The translations under genes were made by a program, and so were the position numbers. Shown here in pieces: positions 10,016 through 19,837 of a stretch of DNA of 64,000 bases (position 1 is its first letter; each line of letters begins with the position of its first letter). The notes below the pieces were generated by a model. It worked only from the letters and a program-made list of their open reading frames with translations, did no database searches and was not told the origin of the DNA. Origin of the DNA: Streptomyces sp. L-9-10 (lineage in GTDB: Bacteria > Actinomycetota > Actinomycetes > Streptomycetales > Streptomycetaceae); the NCBI RefSeq assembly GCF_004151105.1, contig NZ_PHRF01000168.1:1-64000 (forward strand), given 5' to 3'.

Positions 10016-10617
10016 GCACCGGCCTCCTCGTCCGTCGGCTTCTCGCCCTTGCTCACCGCGACCTGCCGGACCGTACCCGGCGCGGCCTCGGTGACCAGCC
10101 CCCGGTAGTAGTCCTGTTCGTCGGTGCCGGGGAAGATCGAGTGCGGCGACTCGACCATGCCTTCCTGGAGGCCCGCGAGAAGCTGCTCCTTCGTATAGAT
10201 CAGGTTCTCGCGGGAGCTGTCGGCCAGCTCGAAGTCATTGGTCATCGTGAGCGCCCTGGTCGGGCACGCCTCGATGCACAGACCGCACAGGATGCAGCGC
10301 GCGTAGTTGATCTGGTAGACGCGGCCGTAGCGCTCCCCCGGGGAGTAGCGCTCCTCGTCCGTGTTGTCCGCGCCCTCCACGTAGATCGCGTCCGCCGGGC
10401 ACGCCCAGGCGCACAACTCGCAGCCGATGCACTTCTCCAGCCCGTCCGGATGCCGGTTCAGCTGATGCCGGCCGTGGAAGCGCGGCGCCGTCACCTTCTG
10501 CTGTTCCGGGTACTGCTCGGTCAGCCGCTTCTTGAACATGGCCTTGAAGGTCACGCCGAAGCCGGCCACCGGATTCCGGGGGGGACGCGGGATGTCCCCC
10601 GGCGAAGAGTCAGACAC
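10012..10617 (-). CDS. nuoI: NADH-quinone oxidoreductase subunit I
   Basis: Two-cluster ferredoxin-like subunit of complex I, 201 aa. It carries electrons between the NuoG clusters and NuoB. Two 4Fe-4S motifs are plain: CIGCELCAWACP and CILCGLCIEACP. I chose the GTG at 10617 because it has an excellent ribosome binding site (AAAGGAGG six nt upstream). An upstream in-frame ATG at 10653 would overlap nuoH by 44 nt and lacks such a site. With the GTG start, the overlap with nuoH is 8 nt. Confidence 0.95.
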   Translation of the reverse strand: MSDSSPGDIPRPPRNPVAGFGVTFKAMFKKRLTEQYPEQQKVTAPRFHGRHQLNRHPDGLEKCIGCELCAWACPADAIYVEGADNTDEERYSPGERYGRVYQINYARCILCGLCIEACPTRALTMTNDFELADSSRENLIYTKEQLLAGLQEGMVESPHSIFPGTDEQDYYRGLVTEAAPGTVRQVAVSKGEKPTDEEAGA

Positions 10618-12010
10618 TGTCAGCCTCCTTTCCGTCACTCTCGGTACCGTCACTCACAGTATTGCCCCCGCCACTGACAATCAGCTCGCGGTCACGTCGT
10701 GGCCGCCTGCGCGGTACGGGCGGCAACTCCTGTCCCGGCAGCGGCGGTACGGGGAATCCGCCCGCCATCGGGTCGAAGGCCGGGGGTTCCGGTTCGTTCG
10801 CCGCCGCGGCCTTCTCCTTCCTGTCGCGGAAGATGTCCGCGACGAAGGAGAGCAGCAGGATCGCGATGACCGCCCCGAGGACGTACAGCACGATCGACTG
10901 GAAGCCGTAGTTCTCGTTGCGCAGGGCCCGTACGGTCGCGACGACCATCAGCCAGACCACCGACGCCGGGATGAGGACCTTCCAGCCGAGCTTCATCAGC
11001 TGGTCGTAGCGCACGCGCGGCAGCGTGCCGCGCAGCCAGATGAAGAAGAACAGCAGCAGCTGGACCTTGATCACGAACCAGAGCAGCGGCCACCAGCCGT
11101 GGTTCGCGCCCTCCCAGAACGTGGAGATCGGCCACGGAGCGCGCCAGCCGCCGAGGAAGAGCGTGGTCGCGACGGCCGAGACGGTGACCATGTTGATGTA
11201 CTCGGCGAGCATGAACATCGCGAACTTGATCGAGGAGTACTCGGTGTTGAAGCCGCCGACGAGGTCGCCCTCGGACTCCGGCATGTCGAAGGGGGCGCGG
11301 TTGGTCTCGCCCACCATCGTGACGATGTAGATGATGAAGGAGACCGGCAGCAGGATGATGTACCAGCGGTCGGCCTGGGCCTCGACGATCGCCGAGGTCG
11401 ACATCGACCCCGAGTAGAGGAACACCGACGCGAACGCGGCGCCCATGGCGATCTCGTACGAGATCATCTGCGCGCACGAGCGCAATCCGCCGAGCAGCGG
11501 ATACGTCGACCCCGAGGACCAGCCCGCGAGGACGATGCCGTAGATCCCGACCGAGGCGACCGCGAGGATGTAGAGCATCGCGATCGGCAGGTCGGTCAGC
11601 TGCATCGTGGTGCGGTGGCCGAAGATCGACACCTCGTTGCCGGCCGGGCCGAACGGGATCACGGCGATCGCCATGAACGCCGGCACCGCCGCGATGATCG
11701 GCGCGAGAACGTAGACCACCTTGTCGGCGCGCTTGACGATGATGTCTTCCTTGAACATCAGCTTGGCGCCGTCGGCGAGCGACTGGAGCATGCCCCAGGG
11801 GCCGTGCCGGTTGGGGCCGATGCGCAGCTGCATCCAGGCGACGACCTTGCGCTCCCACACGATGGCGAAGAGCACGGTCAGCAGCAGGAACGCGAAGCAG
11901 AACACGGCCTTGACGACCACGAGCCACCACGGGTCGCGGCCGAACATCGACAGGTCCTCGGCGGCGAGGACGGTCCCCGGGGCCGCCGCGAACTGGGCGA
12001 GGGCGGTCAT
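10610..12010 (-). CDS. nuoH: NADH-quinone oxidoreductase subunit H
   Basis: Membrane subunit H of complex I, 466 aa, forming part of the quinone-binding chamber. Conserved loops are visible: RIGPNRHGPWGMLQSLADG near the N-terminus, and AEYINMVTVSAVATTLFLGGW. A charged C-terminal tail of about 90 residues (PPLPGQELPPVPRRRPRRD and onward) is an actinobacterial extension. It overlaps nuoG by 4 nt. Confidence 0.97.
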   Translation of the reverse strand: MTALAQFAAAPGTVLAAEDLSMFGRDPWWLVVVKAVFCFAFLLLTVLFAIVWERKVVAWMQLRIGPNRHGPWGMLQSLADGAKLMFKEDIIVKRADKVVYVLAPIIAAVPAFMAIAVIPFGPAGNEVSIFGHRTTMQLTDLPIAMLYILAVASVGIYGIVLAGWSSGSTYPLLGGLRSCAQMISYEIAMGAAFASVFLYSGSMSTSAIVEAQADRWYIILLPVSFIIYIVTMVGETNRAPFDMPESEGDLVGGFNTEYSSIKFAMFMLAEYINMVTVSAVATTLFLGGWRAPWPISTFWEGANHGWWPLLWFVIKVQLLLFFFIWLRGTLPRVRYDQLMKLGWKVLIPASVVWLMVVATVRALRNENYGFQSIVLYVLGAVIAILLLSFVADIFRDRKEKAAAANEPEPPAFDPMAGGFPVPPLPGQELPPVPRRRPRRDRELIVSGGGNTVSDGTESDGKEADSV

Positions 12011-14559
12011 GCGCGCACCTCCGGTGCTTCCGTGGCCGCGTCCCTTGCCTCGGCCGGGCCGATACGGACGAGCGTGCCGGGGCGGGAGCCGGTGTCCGCG
12101 AGGACCCCGCCGCCCGTGGAGTTGAGCGGCAGCCAGACCACCCGGTCCGGCATCCGCGTGACCTGGAGCGGGAGCGTGACCGTGCCCAGCGGGCCGGTGA
12201 CGGACAGCTCGTCGCCGTCCTTGACGCCCGTCTCGGCGGCCGTCACGGCGGAGAGCCGGGCGACCGCCGCGTGCCGGGTGCCCGCCAGCGCGTCGTCGCC
12301 CTCCTGGAGACGGCCGAGGTCCAGCAGGAGCCGGTGGCCCGCGAGGACCGCCTCGCCGTCGCCGGGCCTGGGCACCGGACGGGACGGTTCCAGCGGCTCG
12401 TCGGCGCGCGGACCCTCCCAGCGGCCGAGCCGGTCCAGCTCGGTGCGTACGGCCCTCAGGTCCGGCAGTCCGAAGTCGCCGGATACGCCGGCGTCCTCGG
12501 TGGCCGCGACGGCGGCGAACGTGTCGGCCAGCATGTGCAGCACCCGCGCGTCGGCCGGGGCCAGCCGCCGGGTCATCTGCTCCGGCTTCAGCGCGGCCTC
12601 GAACAGCCGCGCCCTGCCTTCCCAGTTGAGGAACGTGCCGGACTTCTCCGCGACGGCCGCCACCGGGAAGACCACATCGGCCCGCTCGGTGACCTCGCTG
12701 GGCCGCAGCTCCAGCGAGACGAGGAAGCCGACGGCGTCCAGCGCGGCCCGCGCGCCCGCCGGGTCGGGCAGGTCCGCGACCTCCACACCCGCGACGACCA
12801 GGGCGGCCAGCTCGCCGGTGGCGGCGGCCTCGATGATCTGGCCGGTGTCGCGGCCGTAGCGGTGCGGCAGTTCGCGTACGCCCCAGACCGCCGCGGTCTC
12901 CTCACGGGCCCGCGGGTCGGTGGCGGGACGGCCGCCGGGCAGCAGCGACGGGAGCGCGCCCGCCTCCACCGCGCCGCGCTCGCCGGCCCGCCGGGGGATC
13001 CACACCAGCTTCGCGCCGGTCGCGGTGGCTGCCCGCGCGGCGGCGGTGAGCCCGCCGGGTACGGCCGCGAGCCGCTCGCCGACGACGATCACGGCGCCCG
13101 GCTCGCGCAGCGCCCGGGAGGCCCGTTCGCCGTCCCCTTCGAGTCCGGCGCTGACCGGGTTGGCCGCCAGCGCGTCCAGCCATTCGGTCTCGGTTCCGGG
13201 CGCGGCCGGCAGCAGCGTGCCGCCGGCCTTCTCCAGACCGCGGGTGGCGTACGCGGCGAGCGAGAAGGTGCGCTGGCCGTGGTTGCGGTGCGCCTTGCGC
13301 AGCCGCAGGAAGACGCCGGGCGCCTCCTCCTCGGACTCGAAGCCCGCGAGGAGCACGGCCGGAGCCTTCTCCAGCGTGGTGTACGTGAGCCCCGTACCGT
13401 CCAGGTCACGGCCGTGGCCGGCGATATGGGCGGCCAGGAAGTCGGCCTCCTCGGTGCTGTGCACGCGTGCGCGGAAGTCGATGTCGTTGGTGCCGAGGAC
13501 GACCCGGGCGAACTTGGCGTAGGCGTAGGCGTCCTCGACGGTGAGCCGGCCGCCCGCCAGGACCCCTGTCCGGCCGCGCGCGGCGCCCAGACCGCGGGCG
13601 GCGGCCTCCAGCGCCTCGGGCCAGCTCGCCGGTTCGAGGACACCGTCCTCGTTGCGGACGAGCGGGGTGGTGAGCCGGTCGGGCTTCTGCGCGTAGCGGA
13701 AGCCGAACCGCCCCTTGTCGCACAGCCATTCCTCGTTGACCTCGGGGTCGTTGGCGGCCAGCCGCCGCATGACCTTGCCGCGCCGGTGGTCGGTCCGGGT
13801 GGCGCAGCCGCCCGCGCAGTGCTCGCAGACGCTCGGCGAGGACACCAGGTCGAACGGGCGGGAGCGGAAGCGGTACGCGGCCGAGGTCAGCGCCCCGACC
13901 GGACAGATCTGGATGGTGTTCCCGGAGAAGTACGACTCGAAGGGGTCGCCCTCGCCGGTGCCGACCTGCTGGAGCGCGCCCCGCTCGATCAGCTCGATCA
14001 TCGGATCGCCCGCGATCTGGTTGGAGAACCGCGTACAGCGCGCACACAGCACACACCGCTCGCGGTCCAGCAGCACCTGCGTGGAGATCGGGACGGGCTT
14101 CTGGAACGTCCGCTTCTTGCCCTCGAAGCGGGTGTCCGGGTCGCCGACCTGCATGGCCTGGTTCTGGAGCGGGCATTCGCCGCCCTTGTCGCAGACCGGG
14201 CAGTCCAGCGGGTGGTTGATGAGCAGCAGCTCCATCACGCCGCGCTGGGCCTTCTCGGCGACCGGGGAGGTCAGCTGCGACTTGACGACCATGCCGTCGG
14301 TGCACGTGATGGTGCAGGAGGCCATCGGCTTGCGCTGGCCCTCCACCTCGACGATGCACTGGCGGCAGGCGCCGGCCGGGTCGAGGAGCGGATGGTCGCA
14401 GAAGCGCGGGATCTCGATGCCGAGGAGTTCGGCGGCGCGGATCACCAGGGTCCCCTTGGGGACGGAGATCTCGATGCCGTCGATGGTCAGCGAGACGAGA
14501 TCCTCGGGCGGGACCGCCGCCTCGCCGCCGCCGGAGGGAGCGCTCGTCGTCACGGTCAT
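12007..14559 (-). CDS. nuoG: NADH-quinone oxidoreductase subunit G
   Basis: Iron-sulfur subunit G of complex I, 850 aa from the ATG at 14559. The N-terminal 2Fe-2S domain (cysteines in CDHPLLDPAGACRQC) is followed by an HxxxC cluster region (HPLDCPVCDKGGECPLQ), two 4Fe-4S segments (CVLCARCTRF; CEHCAGGC), and a long molybdopterin-oxidoreductase-like C-terminal domain without a cofactor role. An in-frame extension to 14922 runs antisense to NuoF coding sequence and is not real. The start overlaps the nuoF stop by 4 nt (ATGA). Confidence 0.96.
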   Translation of the reverse strand: MTVTTSAPSGGGEAAVPPEDLVSLTIDGIEISVPKGTLVIRAAELLGIEIPRFCDHPLLDPAGACRQCIVEVEGQRKPMASCTITCTDGMVVKSQLTSPVAEKAQRGVMELLLINHPLDCPVCDKGGECPLQNQAMQVGDPDTRFEGKKRTFQKPVPISTQVLLDRERCVLCARCTRFSNQIAGDPMIELIERGALQQVGTGEGDPFESYFSGNTIQICPVGALTSAAYRFRSRPFDLVSSPSVCEHCAGGCATRTDHRRGKVMRRLAANDPEVNEEWLCDKGRFGFRYAQKPDRLTTPLVRNEDGVLEPASWPEALEAAARGLGAARGRTGVLAGGRLTVEDAYAYAKFARVVLGTNDIDFRARVHSTEEADFLAAHIAGHGRDLDGTGLTYTTLEKAPAVLLAGFESEEEAPGVFLRLRKAHRNHGQRTFSLAAYATRGLEKAGGTLLPAAPGTETEWLDALAANPVSAGLEGDGERASRALREPGAVIVVGERLAAVPGGLTAAARAATATGAKLVWIPRRAGERGAVEAGALPSLLPGGRPATDPRAREETAAVWGVRELPHRYGRDTGQIIEAAATGELAALVVAGVEVADLPDPAGARAALDAVGFLVSLELRPSEVTERADVVFPVAAVAEKSGTFLNWEGRARLFEAALKPEQMTRRLAPADARVLHMLADTFAAVAATEDAGVSGDFGLPDLRAVRTELDRLGRWEGPRADEPLEPSRPVPRPGDGEAVLAGHRLLLDLGRLQEGDDALAGTRHAAVARLSAVTAAETGVKDGDELSVTGPLGTVTLPLQVTRMPDRVVWLPLNSTGGGVLADTGSRPGTLVRIGPAEARDAATEAPEVRA

Positions 14560-15917
14560 GCGTTCACCTCCAGGTGCGGGTTCCGGTCTGCCCAGACGGT
14601 GGACTTCGCGGGGTCGAAGGGGCAGCCCTTGCCGGTGATGTGCTGCTCGTACTCCTCGCGGAAGTATTGGAGCGAGGAGAAGATCGGGGACGCGGCACCG
14701 TCGCCGAGCGCGCAGAAGGACTTGCCGTTGATGTTGTCGGCGATGTCGTTGAGCTTGTCGAGGTCGGACAGCTGTCCCTTGCCGTCCTCGATGTCGCGGA
14801 GCAACTGCACCAGCCAGTACGTGCCTTCGCGGCACGGCGTGCACTTGCCGCAGGACTCGTGGGCGTAGAACTCGGTCCAGCGGGTGACGGCCCGTACGAC
14901 GCAGGTGGTCTCGTCGAAGCACTGGAGCGCCTTCGTGCCGAGCATGGATCCGGCGGCGCCCACGCCCTCGTAGTCCAGCGGGACGTCGAGGTGCTCGTCG
15001 GTGAACATCGGGGTGGAGGAGCCGCCGGGCGTCCAGAACTTGAGCCGGTGGCCCGCCCGCATGCCGCCGCTCATGTCGAGCAGCTGGCGCAGCGTGATGC
15101 CGAGCGGGGCCTCGTACTGGCCGGGGCTGGTGACGTGCCCGCTGAGCGAGTAGAGCGTGAAGCCCGGGGACTTCTCGCTTCCCATCGACTTGAACCAGTC
15201 CTTGCCGCGGTTGAGGATCGCGGGAACGGACGCGATGGACTCGACGTTGTTCACCACAGTGGGGCAGGCGTAGAGGCCCGCCACCGCCGGGAAGGGAGGA
15301 CGCAGCCGGGGCTGTCCGCGACGGCCCTCCAGGGAGTCGAGCAGCGCGGTCTCCTCACCGCAGATGTACGCGCCCGCGCCCGCGTGCACGACGACATCGA
15401 GATCGAGCCCGCTGCCCAGGATGTTCTTGCCGAGGTACCCCGCCGCGTACGCCTCGCGCACGGCTTCCTGCACCCTGCGCAGTACGGGGACGACCTCGCC
15501 GCGCAGATAGATGAACGCGTGCTGCGACCGGATCGCGTAACAGGCGATCACGATCCCCTCGATGAGGGAGTGCGGATTGGCGAAGAGGAGCGGGATGTCC
15601 TTGCAGGTGCCCGGCTCCGACTCGTCCGCGTTGACGACGAGGTAGTGCGGTTTGCCGTCACCCTGCGGGATGAACTGCCACTTCATCCCGGTGGGGAAGC
15701 CCGCGCCGCCACGGCCGCGCAGGCCCGAGTCCTTGACGTACGCGATGACGTCGTCGGGCGGCATGGCGAGGGCCTTCTTCAGCCCCTCGTATCCCTCGTG
15801 CCGCTCGTAGGTCTCCAGCGTCCAGGACTCCGGCTGGTCCCAGAAGGCGGACAGCACGGGCGCGAGGATCTTCTCGGGGCTGGTCCCGTTCTCGTTGAGC
15901 GCGGCGGCCATCGTCAT
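14556..15917 (-). CDS. nuoF: NADH-quinone oxidoreductase subunit F
   Basis: NADH- and FMN-binding subunit of complex I, 453 aa. The NADH/FMN fold shows GLRGRGGAGFPTGMKW and NADESEPGTCKD. The C-terminal 4Fe-4S (N3) site is ESCGKCTPCREGT plus a later cysteine. The ATG at 15917 overlaps the nuoE stop (TGATG) and has AGGAGG seven nt upstream. A second in-frame ATG at 15911 is possible but less well placed. Confidence 0.96.
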   Translation of the reverse strand: MTMAAALNENGTSPEKILAPVLSAFWDQPESWTLETYERHEGYEGLKKALAMPPDDVIAYVKDSGLRGRGGAGFPTGMKWQFIPQGDGKPHYLVVNADESEPGTCKDIPLLFANPHSLIEGIVIACYAIRSQHAFIYLRGEVVPVLRRVQEAVREAYAAGYLGKNILGSGLDLDVVVHAGAGAYICGEETALLDSLEGRRGQPRLRPPFPAVAGLYACPTVVNNVESIASVPAILNRGKDWFKSMGSEKSPGFTLYSLSGHVTSPGQYEAPLGITLRQLLDMSGGMRAGHRLKFWTPGGSSTPMFTDEHLDVPLDYEGVGAAGSMLGTKALQCFDETTCVVRAVTRWTEFYAHESCGKCTPCREGTYWLVQLLRDIEDGKGQLSDLDKLNDIADNINGKSFCALGDGAASPIFSSLQYFREEYEQHITGKGCPFDPAKSTVWADRNPHLEVNA

Positions 15918-16750
15918 CACTCCCCCTCCTCGGCTGCGGGTCCTGCCGGGTGGTCCGGGTCGGAGGCCGAGGTCTGCTGCGGCGATGTCTCCGGTGTCCC
16001 GGAGGGACTCGTTGCGCCGGAGTCGCGCGGGCGCACCACGCGCGGCTCGGGTGTCTCGCCCTTGGCCAGCCGCAGCCCGATCAGCGACGCGGGCCCGGCG
16101 CCGCCGGTGGCCTCGACGGCGCCGGGGCGCTCGTCGGGGAAGCCGGCGAGGATGCGCGCCGTCTCCTTGTACGTGCACAGGGGCGCGCCGCGGGTCGGCT
16201 GGACGGTCTGCCCCTCGCGCAGGTCGTCGACGAGCCGCCTGGCGCTGTCCGGCGTCTGGTTGTCGAAGAACTCCCAGTTCACCATCACGACGGGCGCGAA
16301 GTCGCAGGCCGCGTTGCACTCGATGTGTTCGAGGGTGACCTTGCCGTCCTCGGTCGTCTCGTTGTTGCCGACGCCGAGGTGCTCCTTCAGCGCGTCGAAG
16401 ATGGCGTCGCCGCCCATCACCGCGCAGAGCGTGTTGGTGCAGACGCCGACCTGGTAGTCGCCGCCCTGCTTGCGGCGGTACATGGAGTAGAAGGTCGCGA
16501 CGGCCGTGACCTCGGCGGTGGTCAGGTCGAGCAGCTCGGCGCAGAAGGCCATCCCCGTGCGGGAGACGAACCCCTCCTCGGACTGCACGAGGTGCAGCAG
16601 CGGAAGCAGCGCGGACCGGGAGCCGGGGTAGCGGCCGATGATCTCCTTGGCGTCCGCTTCCAGCCTGGCGCGCACATCGGCCGGGTAGTCGGGAGCGGGG
16701 AGCTGTGGCATCCCCAGGCTCACCCCCGCGTTGGGCGGTGTGGTGGTCAC
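15917..16750 (-). CDS. nuoE: NADH-quinone oxidoreductase subunit E
   Basis: Thioredoxin-like 2Fe-2S subunit of complex I, 277 aa from the GTG at 16750, which overlaps the nuoD stop as GTGA. The four cluster cysteines lie in VCTNTLC and ECNAAC. Residues beyond about 180 form a low-complexity Pro/Ser/Thr/Ala tail of about 80 aa that is absent from E. coli NuoE and common in Streptomyces. Confidence 0.95.
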   Translation of the reverse strand: MTTTPPNAGVSLGMPQLPAPDYPADVRARLEADAKEIIGRYPGSRSALLPLLHLVQSEEGFVSRTGMAFCAELLDLTTAEVTAVATFYSMYRRKQGGDYQVGVCTNTLCAVMGGDAIFDALKEHLGVGNNETTEDGKVTLEHIECNAACDFAPVVMVNWEFFDNQTPDSARRLVDDLREGQTVQPTRGAPLCTYKETARILAGFPDERPGAVEATGGAGPASLIGLRLAKGETPEPRVVRPRDSGATSPSGTPETSPQQTSASDPDHPAGPAAEEGE

Positions 16751-18078
16751 CGGTCGACGCCTCCCATCACGGGGTCGATGGACGCGACGGCGACGATGAC
16801 GTCGGCGACCTGGCCGCCCTCGCACATCGCCGCCATGGCCTGGAGATTGGTGAAGGACGGGTCGCGGAAGTGGACCCGGTACGGGCGCGTGCCGCCGTCG
16901 GAGACGACATGCGCGCCCAGCTCGCCCTTGGGCGACTCCACGGCGGCGTACGCCTGTCCCGGCGGGACCCGGAAGCCCTCCGTCACCAGCTTGAAGTGAT
17001 GGATCAGAGCCTCCATGGACGTGCCCATGATGTTCTTGATGTGGTCGAGCGAGTTGCCCAGGCCGTCGGGGCCGAGCGCGAGCTGCGCGGGCCAGGCGAT
17101 CTTCTTGTCGGCGACCATCACCGGGCCCGGCTCCAGCCGGTCCAGGCACTGTTCGACGATCCGCAGCGACTGCCGCATCTCCTCCAGCCGGATGAGGAAG
17201 CGGCCGTACGCGTCGCAGGTGTCGGCGGTCGGGACCTCGAAGTCGAAGGTCTCGTAACCGCAGTACGGGTCGCTCCTGCGCAAGTCGTGCGGGAGCCCGG
17301 CGGAGCGCAGGATCGGTCCTGTGGCGCCCAGCGCCATGCAGCCGGTCAGATCGAGATAGCCGACGTCCTCCATGCGGGCCTTGAAGATCGGGTTGCCGGT
17401 GGCGAGCTTGTCGTACTCCGGCAGGTTCTTCCGCAGCGTCTTCAGCAGCTCGCGCAGCTGGTCGACGGCGCCCGGGGGCAGGTCCTGGGCGAGGCCGCCG
17501 GGGCGAATGAACGCGTGGTTCATCCGCAGGCCGGTGATCAGCTCGTAGGCATCGAGAATCAGTTCACGATCACGGAAGCCGTAGATCATGATCGTCGTCG
17601 CGCCCAGCTCCATACCGCCGGTGGCGATGCAGACGAGGTGCGAGGAGAGCCGGTTCAGCTCCATCAGCAGGACGCGGATGAGCGTGGCCCGGTCCGGGAC
17701 GTCGTCCTCGATGCCGAGCAGCTTCTCGACGCCCAGGCAGTACGCCGTCTCGTTGAAGAACGACGTCAGGTAATCCATGCGCGTGACGAAGGTGGTGCCC
17801 TGCGTCCAGTTGCGGAATTCGAGGTTCTTCTCGATACCGGTGTGCAGATAGCCAATGCCGCAGCGGGCCTCGGTGACGGTCTCGCCCTCGATCTCCAGGA
17901 TCAGTCGCAGCACTCCGTGGGTGGAGGGGTGCTGGGGACCCATGTTGACGACGATCCGCTCGTCGTCGGCCTTGGCGGCGGACTGGACGACCTCGTCCCA
18001 GTCGCCGCCGGTGACCGTATATACGGTGCCCTCGGTGGTCGCGCGGGGCGTGGCGTGGGGTGCGTGGGGAGCAGACAT
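16747..18078 (-). CDS. nuoD: NADH-quinone oxidoreductase subunit D
   Basis: 49-kDa-type subunit of complex I that forms the quinone site with NuoB, 443 aa. Conserved motifs are VNMGPQHPSTHGVLRL near the N-terminus and RIHFRDPSF-like sequence (RVHFRDPSFTNLQAMAAM) near the C-terminus. About 30 non-conserved residues precede the core. The start overlaps the nuoC stop (TGATG). Confidence 0.97.
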   Translation of the reverse strand: MSAPHAPHATPRATTEGTVYTVTGGDWDEVVQSAAKADDERIVVNMGPQHPSTHGVLRLILEIEGETVTEARCGIGYLHTGIEKNLEFRNWTQGTTFVTRMDYLTSFFNETAYCLGVEKLLGIEDDVPDRATLIRVLLMELNRLSSHLVCIATGGMELGATTIMIYGFRDRELILDAYELITGLRMNHAFIRPGGLAQDLPPGAVDQLRELLKTLRKNLPEYDKLATGNPIFKARMEDVGYLDLTGCMALGATGPILRSAGLPHDLRRSDPYCGYETFDFEVPTADTCDAYGRFLIRLEEMRQSLRIVEQCLDRLEPGPVMVADKKIAWPAQLALGPDGLGNSLDHIKNIMGTSMEALIHHFKLVTEGFRVPPGQAYAAVESPKGELGAHVVSDGGTRPYRVHFRDPSFTNLQAMAAMCEGGQVADVIVAVASIDPVMGGVDR

Positions 18079-18815
18079 CAGGAGTACGACCTCCGCTGGT
18101 CCGGAGCCGGGATCTGGGCGCCCTTGTACTCGACGGCGATCCCGCCGAGCGGATAGTCCTTGCGCTGCGGGAAGCCCTGCCAGTCGTCCGGCATCATGAT
18201 CCGGGTCAGGGCGGGGTGGCCGTCGAAGATCAGCCCGAAGAAGTCGTACGTCTCGCGCTCGTGCCAGTCGTTGGTCGGATAGATCTCGACCAGGGACGGC
18301 ACATGCGGGTCGGCGTCCGGCGCGGAGACCTCGACACGGATCAGCCGGCTGTGGGTGAGCGAGCGCAGGTGGTAGACGGCGTGCAGCTCGCGGCCCTTGT
18401 CGCCCGGGTAGTGGACGCCCGACACCCCCGTACAGAGCTCGAAGCGCAGCGCCGGGTCGTCGCGCAGGGTGCGCACCACCCGGACGAGATGCTCGCGGGC
18501 GACGTGGAAGGTGAGTTCGCCGCGGTCGACGACCGTCTTCTCGATGGCGTTCTCCGGGACGAGTCCCTGCTCCTCCAGCGCGCCTTCCAGCTCGTCGGCG
18601 ATCTCGTCGAAGGACCCGCCGGGGCCGCCGTACGGCCGGGCGGAGGGGCCCGGCAGCAGCACGGTCCTGACGAGCCCGCCGTATCCGGAGGTGTCGCCGC
18701 CGTTGTTGGCGCCGAACATGCCCTTCTGTACGCGGATGGGCTCGCCGGTGTCCTCGCGCGCGGACGGAACGTTGTTTCCGGAGGGCCGCTCTCCGGATCC
18801 CTGGTCGCCGGTCAC
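18078..18815 (-). CDS. nuoC: NADH-quinone oxidoreductase subunit C
   Basis: 30-kDa-type subunit of complex I, 245 aa. The diagnostic C-terminal part WHERETYDFFGLIFDGHP followed by RIMMPDDWQGFPQRKDYPL is present. About 75 residues at the N-terminus are low in conservation. The GTG start at 18815 overlaps nuoB by 4 nt. Confidence 0.96.
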   Translation of the reverse strand: MTGDQGSGERPSGNNVPSAREDTGEPIRVQKGMFGANNGGDTSGYGGLVRTVLLPGPSARPYGGPGGSFDEIADELEGALEEQGLVPENAIEKTVVDRGELTFHVAREHLVRVVRTLRDDPALRFELCTGVSGVHYPGDKGRELHAVYHLRSLTHSRLIRVEVSAPDADPHVPSLVEIYPTNDWHERETYDFFGLIFDGHPALTRIMMPDDWQGFPQRKDYPLGGIAVEYKGAQIPAPDQRRSYS

Positions 18816-19366
18816 CGCAGCAACCCCTTCATCTCGATCGTCGGGAGCGCCTTGAGGGCCGCCTCCTCCGCCTCGCGGGCCGCTTCCTCCGCGTTGACCC
18901 CGAGCTTGGAGCTCTGGATCTTCTGGTGGAGCTTGAGAATGGCGTCCATCAGCATCTCGGGCCGTGGTGGGCAGCCGGGCAAATAGATGTCGACAGGGAC
19001 AATGTGATCCACACCCTGGACAATCGCGTAGTTATTGAACATTCCGCCCGATGATGCACAAACCCCCATGGAGATCACCCACTTGGGGTTGGGCATCTGG
19101 TCATAGACCTGCCGCAGAACCGGCGCCATCTTCTGGCTCACCCGCCCGGCCACGATCATCAGATCGGCCTGCCGCGGCGAACCGCGGAAGACCTCCATGC
19201 CGAACCGCGCCAGGTCGTACCGCCCGGCACCGGTCGTCATCATCTCGATGGCGCAGCACGCGAGGCCGAAGGTCGCGGGGAAGACGGAAGACTTCCGCAC
19301 CCAGCCCGAGGCCTGTTCGACGGTGGTCAGCAGAAAACCGCTCGGCAGCTTCTCTTCGAGTCCCAT
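18812..19366 (-). CDS. nuoB: NADH-quinone oxidoreductase subunit B
   Basis: PSST-type subunit that holds cluster N2 of complex I, 184 aa from the ATG at 19366. The tandem cysteines (GLACCAIEMM), the GVCASSGGMF cysteine and the VDIYLPGCPPRPE cysteine are all present. An in-frame extension up to 19420 enters the end of nuoA and is not needed. Confidence 0.97.
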   Translation of the reverse strand: MGLEEKLPSGFLLTTVEQASGWVRKSSVFPATFGLACCAIEMMTTGAGRYDLARFGMEVFRGSPRQADLMIVAGRVSQKMAPVLRQVYDQMPNPKWVISMGVCASSGGMFNNYAIVQGVDHIVPVDIYLPGCPPRPEMLMDAILKLHQKIQSSKLGVNAEEAAREAEEAALKALPTIEMKGLLR

Positions 19367-19385
19367 TGGTGGCCCCTCAGCCCCT

Positions 19386-19745
19386 TTAGTCCCATTCCAG
19401 ACCGCCGCGCCGCCATACATACGCGTAGGCGACGAAGACGGTGAGCACGAAGAGCAGCATCTCCACGAGCCCGAAAATCCCCAGTGCGTCGAAGGTGACG
19501 GCCCAGGGGTAAAGGAAGACGACCTCGATATCGAAGATGATGAAGAGCATCGCCGTCAGGTAGTACTTGATGGGAAAACGGCCGCCTCCGGCCGGCGTCG
19601 GCGTGGGTTCGATGCCACACTCGTACGCTTCAATTTTGGCCCGGTTGTAGCGCTTTGGCCCGATAAGCGTGGCCATGACCACGGAGAAGATCGCAAACCC
19701 AGCCCCGAGGGCGCCGAGCACGAGGATGGGTGCGTAGGAATTCAC
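19386..19745 (-). CDS. nuoA: NADH-quinone oxidoreductase subunit A
   Basis: Small three-helix membrane subunit of complex I, 119 aa, first gene of the operon. The loop KIEAYECGIEPTPTP carries the conserved ECG, and the helix IIFDIEVVFLYPWAV carries the conserved acidic residues. The start is the GTG at 19745, with AAGGAG upstream. Sequence further upstream in this frame is not conserved-looking and includes the Rex operator. Confidence 0.95.
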   Translation of the reverse strand: MNSYAPILVLGALGAGFAIFSVVMATLIGPKRYNRAKIEAYECGIEPTPTPAGGGRFPIKYYLTAMLFIIFDIEVVFLYPWAVTFDALGIFGLVEMLLFVLTVFVAYAYVWRRGGLEWD

Positions 19746-19837
19746 GCCCCTCAGCTCCTTCCAGTCGTCCTTGACCGTTGGATCGCACCGGGCGGTTCGC
19801 CTCACCGCCCCACCACGACCCCTGAAGATCGCGTACA